A stretch of DNA of 58,074 nt from an uncultured Gammaproteobacteria bacterium (GTDB lineage: Bacteria > Pseudomonadota > Gammaproteobacteria > Pseudomonadales > Pseudohongiellaceae). The notes beneath the pieces were generated by a model. That model saw nothing but the letters and a program-made list of their open reading frames with translations, made no database searches and had not been told where the DNA came from. Each line of letters opens with the position of its first letter. Positions within the stretch are counted from its first letter, which is position 1. The DNA lies in NCBI GenBank assembly GCA_913031035.1, contig CAJWGN010000006.1, positions 1 to 58,074 on the forward strand. The letters are read 5' to 3'. Of this stretch, positions 24,836-34,360 are shown one piece after another. Both the position numbers and the translations under genes were made by a program.

Positions 24836-27289
24836 ATGGCTTTCCCCAATTTTCCAATAATGACGTTAACTTCATTTGGTGCAGCAGTTTTGCGTTCGTC
24901 CTGTGTTTTCGCAATTTTTCTATGTCCAACGCTTATCCAGGCACAGGAGCTGCCTTTAATAGCAGATACAGTTGCCGGGGCTAGCAAGATGGAGGGCTAT
25001 TTCAATCTCTATTGGGATGATTCAAGTGGTAAAATGTATTGGGAAATAGATAAGCTTGACACCGAGTTCCTTTATCAGATTTCTATGGGTTCTGGACTTG
25101 GCTCCAATCCTGTTGGCATCGACCGAGGGCAATTACGCGGCACTTTTATATTGTCGGCCAAGCGGGTGGGGCCTAGGGTGCTATTGGTTCAGCCAAATTA
25201 TAAGTATCGGGCTTCAAGCGATAATATTTTAGAGCGACAGGCTGTGGAAGACGCCTTTGCGCCGTCTGTGCATTGGGGCTTTGATATTGTTGCGACGAGC
25301 GGAAGTAGTATCCTTGTTGATGCGTCAGATTTCTTTTTGCGCGATGCCCGCAACGTCACCGGCGCCATCGCCGATAGAGGACAAGGCACTTACTCACTGG
25401 ATATGAGTCGAAGTGCATTTTACCTAAACAACACTAAGACCTTTCCAGAAAACGTTGAAATTGAAACAATGCTGACGTTTACCAGTAACAATCCTGGTGG
25501 TCTGGTTAGGAGCGTTGCCGCCACCGGCGGCGCAATCACATTGCGTCAGCATCATTCGATCGTAAAATTACCTGATGATAATTTTGAGCCGCGACTAGCG
25601 GACCCTAGAATAGGGACTAGTGGACCAACTATTCAAGATTATAGCACCCCGATTGGCGAAGACTTGCAGGTTCGCTTGGTGGCTAAACACAGGCTAGAAA
25701 AAAAAGACCCCAGCGCAGCACGCTCTGAGGCAGTAGAGCCGATTATCTACTATGTTGATTCGGGCACGCCGGAGCCAATTAAAACCGCACTTATAGAAGG
25801 TGCAAGCTGGTGGAATCAGGCCTACGAGGCGGCCGGTTTTATCAACGCCTTCCAAGTTATGGAGCTGCCGCCTGGAGTCGATGGTCAAGATGTTCGCTAC
25901 AATATGATTCACTGGACTCATCGGCGAACTCGAGGATACTCATACGGTGGCTCGGTGATGGACCCGCGAACAGGTGAAATTATTAAGGGTAACGTGAACC
26001 TTGGCAGTTTGCGCCTGCGGCAAGATTACTTGCACGGCCAAGGTCTTGTGCCGGGTTTCGAATATCTCGAAGCGGTGGCAGACAACAATTCTGATTCAGT
26101 GAATATGTCACTGGATAGAGTGCGCCAACTTTCTGCACACGAGGTAGGTCATACGCTGGGCTATCCGCACAACTACTTGAGCAGTTCTTACGGCCGAGAG
26201 AGCGTGATGGATTATCCAGCGCCGTTAGTTGAAATTACCGCCGCTGGGAAAATTGATCTATCCAATGCTTATATTCAACGAATTGGCGAGTACGACAAAT
26301 TAGCTATAAGGTATTCCTATGAGCAATTTGCCCCTGAGGCGAACGAGGAAGAAGAGCTGGCGAAAATAGTTCAAGAGAGCCTTGATAGTGGATTGCTGTT
26401 TATGGCTCACAACAACAATAACTTCATTGGAGGCGGCCACCAGTTTGCAGGAGTTTGGGATAATGGTGACAATCTAGTCGACCATTTGAAGCATGAGATA
26501 GAAGTTCGCCGGATTGGGTTGGAGAGCTTTGGCCCAGAGCTAATTCGCAATGGGGAGCCACTGTCTAGCCTTGAATACGTGCTCTTGCCTTTGTATATGC
26601 ACCATCGCTTTCAGCTTAATTCGGCAGCTCAAAGCATTGGCGGTGCGGATTATAAATATACAGTTAGAGGGGATGGCCAAATTCCGTTCACAATTATTGA
26701 TGCACAGGAGCAGCGAGACGCATTGGAAACAGTTCTGTCGACTCTAAGCCCTGAGTTCCTGACGCTGCCGATAAATATTTTAGAGCTGCTGCCACCTCCT
26801 GCTTTCCGCCACAGCCAAGGCGAGGAGTTTCCTGGGCGCACAGGTTTGCTTTTTGATCCTCTCGGCGCTGCAGAAGGTTCGGCGAGTTTGTCAGTGAAGC
26901 AGATTTTGCAGCCAGCGCGTATGTCGAGGTTAGTGGCTTACGGCAGCATGGGTGACTATCCAGATCTTGAAGAGGTAGTGGATCGCTTGTTGGAAGTGAC
27001 TTGGAGTGCTGACTCGGCCAGTAATGATTACCAGCAAGAAATGTTGCATATGGTGCAGCGCGTGACTACGGATGAAATGATGGTGCAAGCCAGTAGTGAA
27101 AATGCATCTGGAGCGGTCAAAGCGGTACTTGCAGATCGTCTCGGAAAATTGGCTGATCGGATGGACAGACAAAGAACTGCTAGCGCGCATCAGTCGTCTG
27201 TAGCCGCTGATATTCGCCGTTGGCAACAGCGGTCAATGGATGCGATTCCGAGGCCTGCTTTACTATTGCCGCCTGGCGACCCTATCTAG
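24836..27289 (+). CDS. Exported metzincin-like zinc metalloprotease (DUF5117/DUF4953 type)
   Basis: The ATG at 24836 has GAGG about 9 bases upstream and is preferred over the longer frame from 24785. The product is 817 residues with a signal peptide ending LIQAQ. An N-terminal DUF5117-like region (GYFNLYWDDSSGKMYWEID) leads to the catalytic part. The zinc site HEVGHTLGYPH (residues 435-445) fits the full metzincin pattern HExxHxxGxxH, and a VMDYPAP Met-turn follows. Proteins with this layout are exported and common in gammaproteobacteria and bacteroidetes; their substrates are not known. It shares the divergent promoter region with the amine dehydrogenase operon. Confidence 0.9.
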   Translation: MAFPNFPIMTLTSFGAAVLRSSCVFAIFLCPTLIQAQELPLIADTVAGASKMEGYFNLYWDDSSGKMYWEIDKLDTEFLYQISMGSGLGSNPVGIDRGQLRGTFILSAKRVGPRVLLVQPNYKYRASSDNILERQAVEDAFAPSVHWGFDIVATSGSSILVDASDFFLRDARNVTGAIADRGQGTYSLDMSRSAFYLNNTKTFPENVEIETMLTFTSNNPGGLVRSVAATGGAITLRQHHSIVKLPDDNFEPRLADPRIGTSGPTIQDYSTPIGEDLQVRLVAKHRLEKKDPSAARSEAVEPIIYYVDSGTPEPIKTALIEGASWWNQAYEAAGFINAFQVMELPPGVDGQDVRYNMIHWTHRRTRGYSYGGSVMDPRTGEIIKGNVNLGSLRLRQDYLHGQGLVPGFEYLEAVADNNSDSVNMSLDRVRQLSAHEVGHTLGYPHNYLSSSYGRESVMDYPAPLVEITAAGKIDLSNAYIQRIGEYDKLAIRYSYEQFAPEANEEEELAKIVQESLDSGLLFMAHNNNNFIGGGHQFAGVWDNGDNLVDHLKHEIEVRRIGLESFGPELIRNGEPLSSLEYVLLPLYMHHRFQLNSAAQSIGGADYKYTVRGDGQIPFTIIDAQEQRDALETVLSTLSPEFLTLPINILELLPPPAFRHSQGEEFPGRTGLLFDPLGAAEGSASLSVKQILQPARMSRLVAYGSMGDYPDLEEVVDRLLEVTWSADSASNDYQQEMLHMVQRVTTDEMMVQASSENASGAVKAVLADRLGKLADRMDRQRTASAHQSSVAADIRRWQQRSMDAIPRPALLLPPGDPI

Positions 27290-27487
27290 GAAGAAGGAAG
27301 AAATAGCTCTATAAAAGGGGGCGGGGAGGTTTAAAGTTAAAAGCTGATTTCTCTGATCCCTGCACGATCCTAGTCGGCTGTCAGAATTTGCAATCCTAAT
27401 TAGACTTCATTTTAGGTCAACGGCTTTCGAGGCATCAGCTGGGGGAATTTGATTTTAATAAAGGCCGTTAGGGTAAATTTCGGCAAT

Positions 27488-27523
27488 AAAAAAAGGCCCA
27501 AGGGTAATCTTCCTTGGGCCTTT
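27488..27523 (-). terminator. Bidirectional rho-independent terminator
   Basis: A 12-bp stem (AAAGGCCCAAGG / CCTTGGGCCTTT) with an 8-base loop and an upstream A-run sits between two convergent genes, so it can end both transcripts, best for the leftward PQQ dehydrogenase. Confidence 0.88.
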
Positions 27524-27568
27524 AATAGTGGTTTGCCTTTGTCCGACCTTGCTAGGTCAAATTACAGC

Positions 27569-29623
27569 TTAGTGTCCAGACGCCCCTTCAGAAGCTGCTG
27601 GCAATGCCATAGCTGTTAGCTTCGAGCCTGTTTGCAATATAATGTACTGATGGCCCTCATGCTTCCAAGAGCTCATACCATAGCGACTCTTCGCAGGCAC
27701 TTCTATACGGCCAAGTTCTTCGCCGGTAGCTTTATCAAGGGCGTAGAGTAGGGCTGTTTGGCCGTCATGGTCGGTGTCCGAATAGATCAGCATGTTTGGA
27801 GTGGTGACCATAGAGACTGGGTTACCGCTGCCTGTATCGCCGATGTCCACGCCAGCTACTGCTGGGTTGTTTCGGATTCGGTCAGGGGTTTCACCTGTTG
27901 GAATTCTAAAAGCGATCTCACCGGTATTCATGTCATACGCTGTGATGCTGCTATAAAGCGGCTTCACATAAGGTAGGCCTGAAGAAAGTCGTGGCGCACG
28001 TCCACCTGGGCCATTTGCATAAGCGGCAAAAGTAGATCCGGTGGGTTCAGCAATTCGGGCATCTGCCTCTTCGCCAGGAATAACTCGCTGCCAGCTGCAG
28101 TTGTTTGCAGACGGAACATAGAGAAAACCTGTTGTTGGATCAGCTACCGGAGGCGCATAGATGTTTGCACCGCCGCCGTCACCTGGGCACATGGCAGAAC
28201 TGATCTTGCCAGCAGCGTTTTTGGCATGGATTGGTGGATTGAAAAGAGGGCCCAATTGGTAGTTGGCCATCACTTCAAGTGCTTCTCTACGCAGTTCAGG
28301 TGTGAAGTCGATCAGATCTTCTTCGCTAAGGCCTTGCATCTCAAACGGTGGTGGCTTGGTTGGAAACGGCTGCGTTGTCGCTAGCTTCTCGCCAGGAACC
28401 TGAGACGCAGGAACATCGCGATAGTCCATCGGCCAAACTGGCTCACCCGTAAATCTGTCAAAGGTGTAAACATAACCTTGCTTGGTGACCTGAGCTACGG
28501 CAGAGACAAGGCCGCGTCCCGGAATATTGAGGTCTAACTGGATAGGTGCTGCTGGATTGTCGTAGTTCCAGACATCGTGTTTCACCGTCTGGTAATGCCA
28601 ACGGCGCTCACCAGTTTCTGTATCCAAAGCAATTACGCTAGTACCAAATAAATTGTCACCGGGGCGAAAGCCGCCGTAGTAATCAATAGTTGGTGGATTG
28701 GTTGGGATATAAACTATGTTATTTTCTGGGTCAGCCGTAATAGGCGCCCATGACGAGACGTCCCCTGTGTAACTCCAGGCATCATTTTCCCAAGTTTCGT
28801 GGCCGTATTCACCGGGCTGTGGAATTACATTGAACTTCCACTTTAGTGCGCCAGTCACCTTGTCGTAGGCCAAGATATCGCCAGGAATGTTCTCTACTCG
28901 TGCCTGCAGATAGCCTTGCTCCGCTGAGTTGCCAACAACAATCGTGTCATTAACTACGATTGGTGGTGAAGAGGCAGTGATATAGCCGGTTTCTAGCGGA
29001 ATACCCTCGTATGGGTCATATGGATGGCCCAGATCAGCAAGCATGTCGACAACACCGGTTTTTGGAAAGCCTTCGACGGGAACCTGCCCGCCAAAGCCCT
29101 CTAAAGGAGCGCCTGTTTCAGCATCTAGTGCGACCAAAAAGAATCCGGGAGACGAAATGTAAACCACTCCTCGGCCATCAATGCGGGAGTAAGCTATGCC
29201 CTTGCCGTAAGAGGCGCGCATGGAGTATTCCCAGCGAGCAGTATTAGGTAGACGGTAAGACCAAAGGGTTTCGCCAGTTTTAGGGTCGATTGCAACCACA
29301 CTTCGACGTGGACCGGACACTGTAAACAGTTTGCCGTCTACGTAAGTTGGAGTTGAGCGGCCACTGTAGCCGTTAAAGCTAGAACCATCCCATTCCCAGG
29401 CTACTTCCAGCTCATCAAAGTTTTCAGCTGTGATTTCATCTGCAGGGGTGTAGCGAGTATGGGCGTAATCACCCCCTAGGGTGTACCACTCGACGGTGTC
29501 ATCGGTGACGAGATTCTGACTTACGCCTAGCGTGGGCAAGAGCCCCAGTATGGCTGCTAGACAGCTCAAACCGGATAGCTTTGTATAGCGTAAGCCGGAC
29601 ATCATTGAAGAACGTGTTTTCAT
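27569..29623 (-). CDS. Exported PQQ-dependent dehydrogenase
   Basis: The start is placed at the ATG at 29623 (AAAGG about 9 bases upstream); the frame is open to 29698. The product is 684 residues with a signal peptide ending GVSQN. It is an eight-bladed quinoprotein propeller. Landmarks are EWYTLGGDYAHTRYTPADEIT, repeated tryptophan-docking segments (TGETLWSYRLP, TGALKWKFNVIP, TGERRWHYQTVKHDVWNYDNPAAP, TGEPVWPMDYRDVP) and the C-terminal AYDMNTGEIAFRIPTGE. There is no cytochrome domain and no membrane domain, as in the soluble glucose/alcohol-dehydrogenase-like family. Substrate unknown. PQQ biosynthesis genes are not in the window. Confidence 0.93.
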   Translation of the reverse strand: MKTRSSMMSGLRYTKLSGLSCLAAILGLLPTLGVSQNLVTDDTVEWYTLGGDYAHTRYTPADEITAENFDELEVAWEWDGSSFNGYSGRSTPTYVDGKLFTVSGPRRSVVAIDPKTGETLWSYRLPNTARWEYSMRASYGKGIAYSRIDGRGVVYISSPGFFLVALDAETGAPLEGFGGQVPVEGFPKTGVVDMLADLGHPYDPYEGIPLETGYITASSPPIVVNDTIVVGNSAEQGYLQARVENIPGDILAYDKVTGALKWKFNVIPQPGEYGHETWENDAWSYTGDVSSWAPITADPENNIVYIPTNPPTIDYYGGFRPGDNLFGTSVIALDTETGERRWHYQTVKHDVWNYDNPAAPIQLDLNIPGRGLVSAVAQVTKQGYVYTFDRFTGEPVWPMDYRDVPASQVPGEKLATTQPFPTKPPPFEMQGLSEEDLIDFTPELRREALEVMANYQLGPLFNPPIHAKNAAGKISSAMCPGDGGGANIYAPPVADPTTGFLYVPSANNCSWQRVIPGEEADARIAEPTGSTFAAYANGPGGRAPRLSSGLPYVKPLYSSITAYDMNTGEIAFRIPTGETPDRIRNNPAVAGVDIGDTGSGNPVSMVTTPNMLIYSDTDHDGQTALLYALDKATGEELGRIEVPAKSRYGMSSWKHEGHQYIILQTGSKLTAMALPAASEGASGH

Positions 29624-30013
29624 TACTGAAGCCTTTATGGATGCAAGATTTGAGAGAGGATAGAATAGGGTAAAGGAGAGGATAAAAGGTATCTGCATCG
29701 AAGTCTACTTCGTCGTTGTAAGAAAATGTGACTCAGCGGTGAGAGGTAATAGGTGAGTGATTAAAAGAAAAGTCGAAAGCTTGATGGGGTTAACTGAGCT
29801 GCGTTTGTATAGCCTTTTTTGAGTTGGATAAAAGCTAATTTCAGCGTTTACGCTCATTCAAGGCCTTGCTAGTAGAAACTGATCGCCCTTGGATATAGCA
29901 AACTCGTGGGTGAGTCTGATATAAAGTGTCTGATCAGTTTTTCTAAAACTTAACATCCAGTATTTAAGCGGTCACTATTTAGTAATCAAGGCAATTTTTT
30001 AGAGGTTTTACGT
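29624..30013. other. Divergent promoter region
   Basis: This stretch lies between the leftward PQQ dehydrogenase and the rightward SDR gene. No gene was found. GTCTGAT words recur at about 29914-29936 without a clear palindrome. Confidence 0.4.
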
Positions 30014-30913
30014 ATGTCAGAGTTAGAAGGTAAGGTAGCAGTTGTCAGTGGCGGCGCTGAGGGCATTGGTTTCTCCATCGCTCTTTCGATGGCCAAGCAA
30101 GGAATGAAAGTTGTAATAAGCGATATTGATGCGAAACAGTTGGAGATTGCACGGCAGGCGCTTGAAGACCACGGTGCTGACGTGCTGGCAATTGAGATGG
30201 ACGTGGTGAAAATAGAGGACTGGCAGAATCTTGCAGAACAAACACTCGCTAAGTTTGGCAAGATTCATATGCTGGTGAACAACGCAGGCGTAGGAGCCTC
30301 AGCAGGCTCCATCGAGAAAACGAATCATAAAGACTGGCAATGGGTTTTAGATGTAAATCTGATGGGTGTGATCTACGGTACGCAAACCCTAGTTCCTTAT
30401 ATGAAACAGCATGGCGAGGGCGGCTGGCTAATCAATGTAGCGTCTATGGCTGGCATGGGCGGCGTGCCGTTCGCGGGTGCCTATACGGCAACCAAAGTTG
30501 CTGTGGTGGGAATGTCAGAAAGCTGGCATCCAGAACTGAAGCCTCACAACATTCAGGTGTCAGTGTTGTGTCCTGCCTTTGTTAAAACGCGAATAAACCT
30601 TTCCCACCGTAACAAGCAAGATGACTATAAAAACCCGCCTTCTGACTCTTCCTCAAGCGCGGGTCTTTCACCCAAGACTTTAGCAATGGCTGAGCATATG
30701 CAAAAAGTCATTGACGATGGTCTAGCGCCAGAGATCGTGGGTGAAAGAGTTGTTGAAGCTATTTTGGCGAAGGAGCTTTATATATTCACTCACCCTAATT
30801 ACCGTGAAGGAGTACAAAAGCGGTCTAAAGCAATCGATGATGCTTTTGCGCGAGCTGAAAAGAGCCCGCTGCTGGCCCATATGTTGGATGAAGAGGTTGT
30901 CGGTTTTTCCTAA
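30014..30913 (+). CDS. Short-chain dehydrogenase/reductase
   Basis: 299 residues, cytosolic. The nucleotide-binding motif SGGAEGIG is at residues 12-19, NNAG at 89-92, Ser144 in INVASMAG, and Tyr157/Lys161 in AYTATK. The acidic DID after strand 2 (residues 37-39) favours NAD over NADP. The C-terminal extension of about 50 residues is longer than the 250-residue core of classical members. AGAGG lies 7 bases upstream. It is followed after about 50 bases by the saccharopine-dehydrogenase-like gene and both precede the methylcitrate operon, suggesting a lipid or branched-chain catabolic role, which is inference. Confidence 0.92.
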   Translation: MSELEGKVAVVSGGAEGIGFSIALSMAKQGMKVVISDIDAKQLEIARQALEDHGADVLAIEMDVVKIEDWQNLAEQTLAKFGKIHMLVNNAGVGASAGSIEKTNHKDWQWVLDVNLMGVIYGTQTLVPYMKQHGEGGWLINVASMAGMGGVPFAGAYTATKVAVVGMSESWHPELKPHNIQVSVLCPAFVKTRINLSHRNKQDDYKNPPSDSSSSAGLSPKTLAMAEHMQKVIDDGLAPEIVGERVVEAILAKELYIFTHPNYREGVQKRSKAIDDAFARAEKSPLLAHMLDEEVVGFS

Positions 30914-30965
30914 CAGGAGAAGGCCATAAAACTAACGATTTGAATTATTAAAAGAAGGAGTGGAA

Positions 30966-32141
30966 ATGATAGACCAACGTCAATATGGAATTATTGTATA
31001 CGGGGCGACAGGCTACACCGGGCGTCTTGTATGTGAATACCTGAATAAGCAATATGGAGTTAACGGCGATGTAGTTTGGGCCATGGCTGGTCGCAGCATG
31101 GAGAAATTGCAAAGTGTTCGCGATGAAATGGGCATTCCTGTGGAAGTGCCACTTTTAGTTGCTGATGCTGATGATCAGCAAACGGTAGATGCAATGGTCG
31201 CTAGCACTAAGGTCGTATTAACGACTGTAGGACCTTACCAACTATACGGTTCCGACTTGGTTAAAGCGTGTGCAGCAGCCGGTACTGATTATGTTGATTT
31301 ATGCGGTGAGCCGGCTTGGATGCACGAAATGATAGCTGCCCACGGCGATAGCGCTAAAGCTAGCGGTGCTCGAATAGTGTTCTCTTGTGGTTTTGATTCC
31401 ATACCCTTTGACTTGGGTGTGTACTTTTTACAGCAGGCTGCAAAGGAAAAGCTGGGCGCAGCTCTGCCAAGAGTTAAAGGACGAGTGCGGGCGATGCAAG
31501 GCTCTTTTTCTGGTGGCACGCTGGCCAGTTTTAAAGAGACCATGAAAGCGGCGGCCAAGACTCCGGGCATGGTAGAAATACTAACCAACCCATTCGCGCT
31601 TACCGAAGGCGTTGCCGGTCCTAAGCAGCCCTCTGGTGCAAAACCTGTTTTTGAAGAAGAACTGGGCAGCTGGTCTGCGCCGTTCGTTATGGCAAGCATC
31701 AATACCAAAAATGTTCACCGTTCTAACTTTCTGTTAGCCCATGAATATGGCGAGGACTTTGTCTATGACGAGATGATGTTCACCGGTCCTGGAGAGCAAG
31801 GCGAGGCAACAGCAAAAGTCGTGGCAGCAGACAAGTCTATGGCTGAAAGCCCTTTAAAGCCGGGAGAGGGCCCGTCTAAAGAAGAGCGTGAAGCAGGCTT
31901 TTATGATGTCTTGTTTGTGGGCTCCAACGACAAAGGCGATGTTATCAAGGTTGGTGTGAAAGGTGATAAAGATCCGGGCTACGGCTCTACCAGCAAGATG
32001 ATTGCGGAGAGTGCAGTTTGTCTGTTGAAAAATCCTGATGCTGCCAGCGGTGGTATTTGGACTCCGGGGGCTGCTATAGGTAGCTTGTTGGTTGATCGCT
32101 TGCAAAGTAATGCGGGTCTTACCTTTAACGTCGAGGACTAA
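30966..32141 (+). CDS. Saccharopine-dehydrogenase-like (trans-acting enoyl reductase type) oxidoreductase
   Basis: AAGGAG lies 5 bases before the ATG at 30966, so this start is used and not the GTG two codons earlier; the product is 391 residues. The N-terminal Rossmann motif is VYGATGYTGRLV, and AMAGRSMEKL follows. VLTTVGPYQLYGSDLVKACAAAGTDYVDLCGEPAW is the classical SCCPDH-family stretch, and FSCGFDSIPFDLGVYF comes next. Members in mycobacteria act as enoyl or ketoacyl reductases in lipid assembly; the bacterial homologues of this length are mostly uncharacterised. It is probably co-transcribed with the SDR and ends before a hairpin terminator. Confidence 0.88.
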   Translation: MIDQRQYGIIVYGATGYTGRLVCEYLNKQYGVNGDVVWAMAGRSMEKLQSVRDEMGIPVEVPLLVADADDQQTVDAMVASTKVVLTTVGPYQLYGSDLVKACAAAGTDYVDLCGEPAWMHEMIAAHGDSAKASGARIVFSCGFDSIPFDLGVYFLQQAAKEKLGAALPRVKGRVRAMQGSFSGGTLASFKETMKAAAKTPGMVEILTNPFALTEGVAGPKQPSGAKPVFEEELGSWSAPFVMASINTKNVHRSNFLLAHEYGEDFVYDEMMFTGPGEQGEATAKVVAADKSMAESPLKPGEGPSKEEREAGFYDVLFVGSNDKGDVIKVGVKGDKDPGYGSTSKMIAESAVCLLKNPDAASGGIWTPGAAIGSLLVDRLQSNAGLTFNVED

Positions 32142-32166
32142 TTTGCGGGAACTTGTTTAGGGGAGC

Positions 32167-32189
32167 GGGGCTGGTTTGCCGGCCCCTTT
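32167..32189 (+). terminator. Probable rho-independent terminator
   Basis: An 8-bp stem (GGGGCTGG / CCGGCCCC, one G-T pair) with a TTTG loop is followed by only TTTAA. It lies 26 bases after the stop of the reductase gene. Confidence 0.6.
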
Positions 32190-32398
32190 AACTTGCTGCC
32201 TTTCTTGAATGCTCTGTAGCGTCCTGTTCAGCCTCTTTTCTACTTTTCTTTCTGGCTTCCCTCCTATTCTCCTTTTTGTTCTCTTTTCTAGACTTCGTTT
32301 TAATCTTTTCCCTGACCGTTCTCTCGACCCCGCTCGTTCGCTAGCATCGGCGCCAGTGAGTTGTGTTGATTAGGGGATGCAGCTCCTGCTTAGCGTCC

Positions 32399-32412
32399 TA
32401 TTGTTAACAATA
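32399..32412. promoter_or_regulatory. Distal operator palindrome TATTGTTAACAATA of the methylcitrate regulator
   Basis: A perfect 14-bp palindrome lies 73 bp upstream of the regulator's ATG. A near-identical copy lies at 32471-32484. Gammaproteobacterial GntR-type PrpR is, as I recall from regulon studies, predicted to bind ATTGTCGACAAT, which differs from this site in only two central bases. Spacing of 72 bp (about seven helical turns) would suit looping. Confidence 0.65.
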
Positions 32413-32470
32413 AGTGTCAAAACTTGACTAAATAGCCTAAATAATCTAAATTTATCTCTCTTTCTCATTA

Positions 32471-32484
32471 TATTGTTGACAATA
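32471..32484. promoter_or_regulatory. Proximal operator palindrome TATTGTTGACAATA, abutting the regulator start codon
   Basis: This copy has one central mismatch to a perfect palindrome and ends directly before the ATG at 32485. It takes the place where a ribosome binding site would normally lie. Binding here would block transcription into the gene, giving autoregulation. Confidence 0.65.
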
Positions 32485-33240
32485 ATGACAGTTCAGCTTG
32501 AGCCTTGCACTGAATCGCTTAATAAGTCTGAGTCGTTAACTCACGCTGACAGAGCCTTTCAAACGCTGCAAAGCGATATCACCAGAGGGGGTATCAAGCC
32601 GGGGGCTAAAATCAGCGAAACCGAGCTGGCTAACCGTTATGGTATAAGCCGAGGACCGCTTCGTGAGGCAATGCAGCGATTAGAAAGTCGCGGTTTGATA
32701 GAGCGAATCCCTCATGTTGGCACCCGCGTTGTTTCGCTAAACCTTAATGAGCTGCTAGAAATTTATCAAGTCCGAGAGGCGCTAGAAGGACTTGCCTGTC
32801 GCTTGGCCGCTGAAAACATGACTGATGAGGAAATCTCATCTTTGGCTCTTCTTCTAGAAAAACATGCGGCGGATACGGAAGTTCAATCTGGTCAGGCTTA
32901 TTTTCAAAAAGAAGGGGATTTAGATTTTCATTATCAAATCGTCAAAGGCGCGAAAAACGACCATTTGGCAAAACAAATTCTCAGCGAGCTCTATCATCTA
33001 CTCCGAATGTACCGCTACCAATGCAGCTTGTCTGAAGGTCGTCCGCAGCGGGCCTTAAAAGAGCATTTTGCAATTCTTGATGCTATCGCTGATCGAGATG
33101 GTGATTTAGCTGAGATGCTAATGCGCAAGCATATTAGGCAGGCCAGACTAAATATTGCCCAGCGATATAAGCAACAAGATTTTGATCTAATTAATGAGGT
33201 GTCGAAAAAACCTCAGAGAAGTAAAAGTAAAGAGAAGTAA
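32485..33240 (+). CDS. prpR: GntR-family regulator of the methylcitrate operon (FadR subfamily)
   Basis: 251 residues from the ATG at 32485. A winged helix-turn-helix occupies the first third (ITRGGIKPGAKISETELANRYGISRGPLREAMQRLESRGLIERIPHVGTRV). An FCD ligand-binding domain follows, with EIYQVREALEGLACRLAA and DLDFHYQIVKGAKNDHL (His for metal or ligand) and the late HFAILDAIADRDGDLAEMLMRKHI. It sits directly upstream of prpB. No Shine-Dalgarno sequence is visible because an operator palindrome abuts the start codon, so translation may be leaderless. The inducer is probably 2-methylcitrate or a related intermediate. The symbol follows usage in gammaproteobacteria; E. coli PrpR is unrelated. 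Confidence 0.88.
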   Translation: MTVQLEPCTESLNKSESLTHADRAFQTLQSDITRGGIKPGAKISETELANRYGISRGPLREAMQRLESRGLIERIPHVGTRVVSLNLNELLEIYQVREALEGLACRLAAENMTDEEISSLALLLEKHAADTEVQSGQAYFQKEGDLDFHYQIVKGAKNDHLAKQILSELYHLLRMYRYQCSLSEGRPQRALKEHFAILDAIADRDGDLAEMLMRKHIRQARLNIAQRYKQQDFDLINEVSKKPQRSKSKEK

Positions 33241-33278
33241 GAACTAATTCAATCGACTTTATTATCCAAAGGTGACCT

Positions 33279-34172
33279 ATGACCAATACAAACCTCTCTC
33301 CTGGTGCACGCTTTAGAGAAGCCATCAAAGCGGGAGACCCCTTGCAAGTGGTGGGCACCATCAATGCCTATTCTGCAATAATGGCTGAGAAAATCGGACA
33401 CCAAGCGATTTATTTATCAGGCGGTGGAGTTGCTAATGCGTCCTACGGATTGCCTGATTTGGGTATGACTTCACTTAACGATGTTATCGAAGATGTGCGG
33501 CGAATTACGGCTGCGACTTCTGTGCCATTGTTAGTAGATATTGATACTGGCTGGGGTGGCGCGTTTAATATTGCCAAAACTATTCGTGATATGGAAAAAG
33601 CCGGAGCAGCGGCGGTACACATGGAAGATCAAGTAGCGCAAAAACGCTGTGGTCATCGGCCTAACAAAGAGATCGTATCCACCGGGGAAATGGTTGATCG
33701 AATTCGCTCTGCTGTCGATGCCCGGGCCGACCCAGACTTTTTCATTATGGCCCGCACCGATTCATTTGCCCAAGAAGGGTTGGATGCTGCAATTGAGCGA
33801 GCTAAAGCTTATGTTGCCGCTGGTGCAGATGGGATCTTTGCGGAAGCGATTAAAACCGAGGAGCACTACCGTGCTTTTTCAGAGGCTTTAGATGTTCCTG
33901 TTTTGGCTAACATCACCGAGTTTGGGCAAACCGAGCTTTGGAATAAAAAAGAGCTGGGTCAGTGGGGGGCAGCGATGGTGCTTTATCCTTTGTCAGCTTT
34001 CCGAGCGATGAGTAAGGCGGCAGAATTGGTTTACACATCTATCCTAAACGAGGGTGACCAAAAAGATGTGCTGGATATTATGCAGCCTCGCATGGAGCTC
34101 TATGACTATCTTGGCTACCACGAGTATGAAGAAAAGCTGGATTCCCTTTTTGCCGAAGGCAAAAATAAATAA
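33279..34172 (+). CDS. prpB: 2-Methylisocitrate lyase PrpB
   Basis: 297 residues, the normal length. Cleaves 2-methylisocitrate to pyruvate and succinate in the last step of the methylcitrate cycle. The signature [12 protein letters not shown] with the catalytic cysteine is present, as are [33 protein letters not shown] and the closing [18 protein letters not shown] lies about 6 bases before the ATG. It follows the regulator by 38 bases and is the first enzyme gene of the operon. Confidence 0.97.
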   Translation: MTNTNLSPGARFREAIKAGDPLQVVGTINAYSAIMAEKIGHQAIYLSGGGVANASYGLPDLGMTSLNDVIEDVRRITAATSVPLLVDIDTGWGGAFNIAKTIRDMEKAGAAAVHMEDQVAQKRCGHRPNKEIVSTGEMVDRIRSAVDARADPDFFIMARTDSFAQEGLDAAIERAKAYVAAGADGIFAEAIKTEEHYRAFSEALDVPVLANITEFGQTELWNKKELGQWGAAMVLYPLSAFRAMSKAAELVYTSILNEGDQKDVLDIMQPRMELYDYLGYHEYEEKLDSLFAEGKNK

Positions 34173-34251
34173 CTAGCAGAAGATTCAGCAGAAAATAGTT
34201 AAGATAATGAATTTTTAAATATTAAGTATCTGAAATAAATAATAAAAAAGG

Positions 34252-34282
34252 TTTGTTAGCACTTACTAACAAATCTGATTTT
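34252..34282 (+). terminator. Hairpin plus T-run between prpB and prpC
   Basis: An 8-bp stem TTTGTTAG / CTAACAAA with loop CACTTA is followed after TCTGA by eight T residues. The stem is A/T-rich, so it is probably a weak or partial terminator that would lower expression of the downstream prpC-acnD-prpF, or a processing site. Confidence 0.5.
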
Positions 34283-34360
34283 TTTTAAACGGAAGACTGT
34301 CTGAAAGGTCAAAAAACCGACCTTGTAACACATTAAATATTTGGAATTGGAGAGAACACA

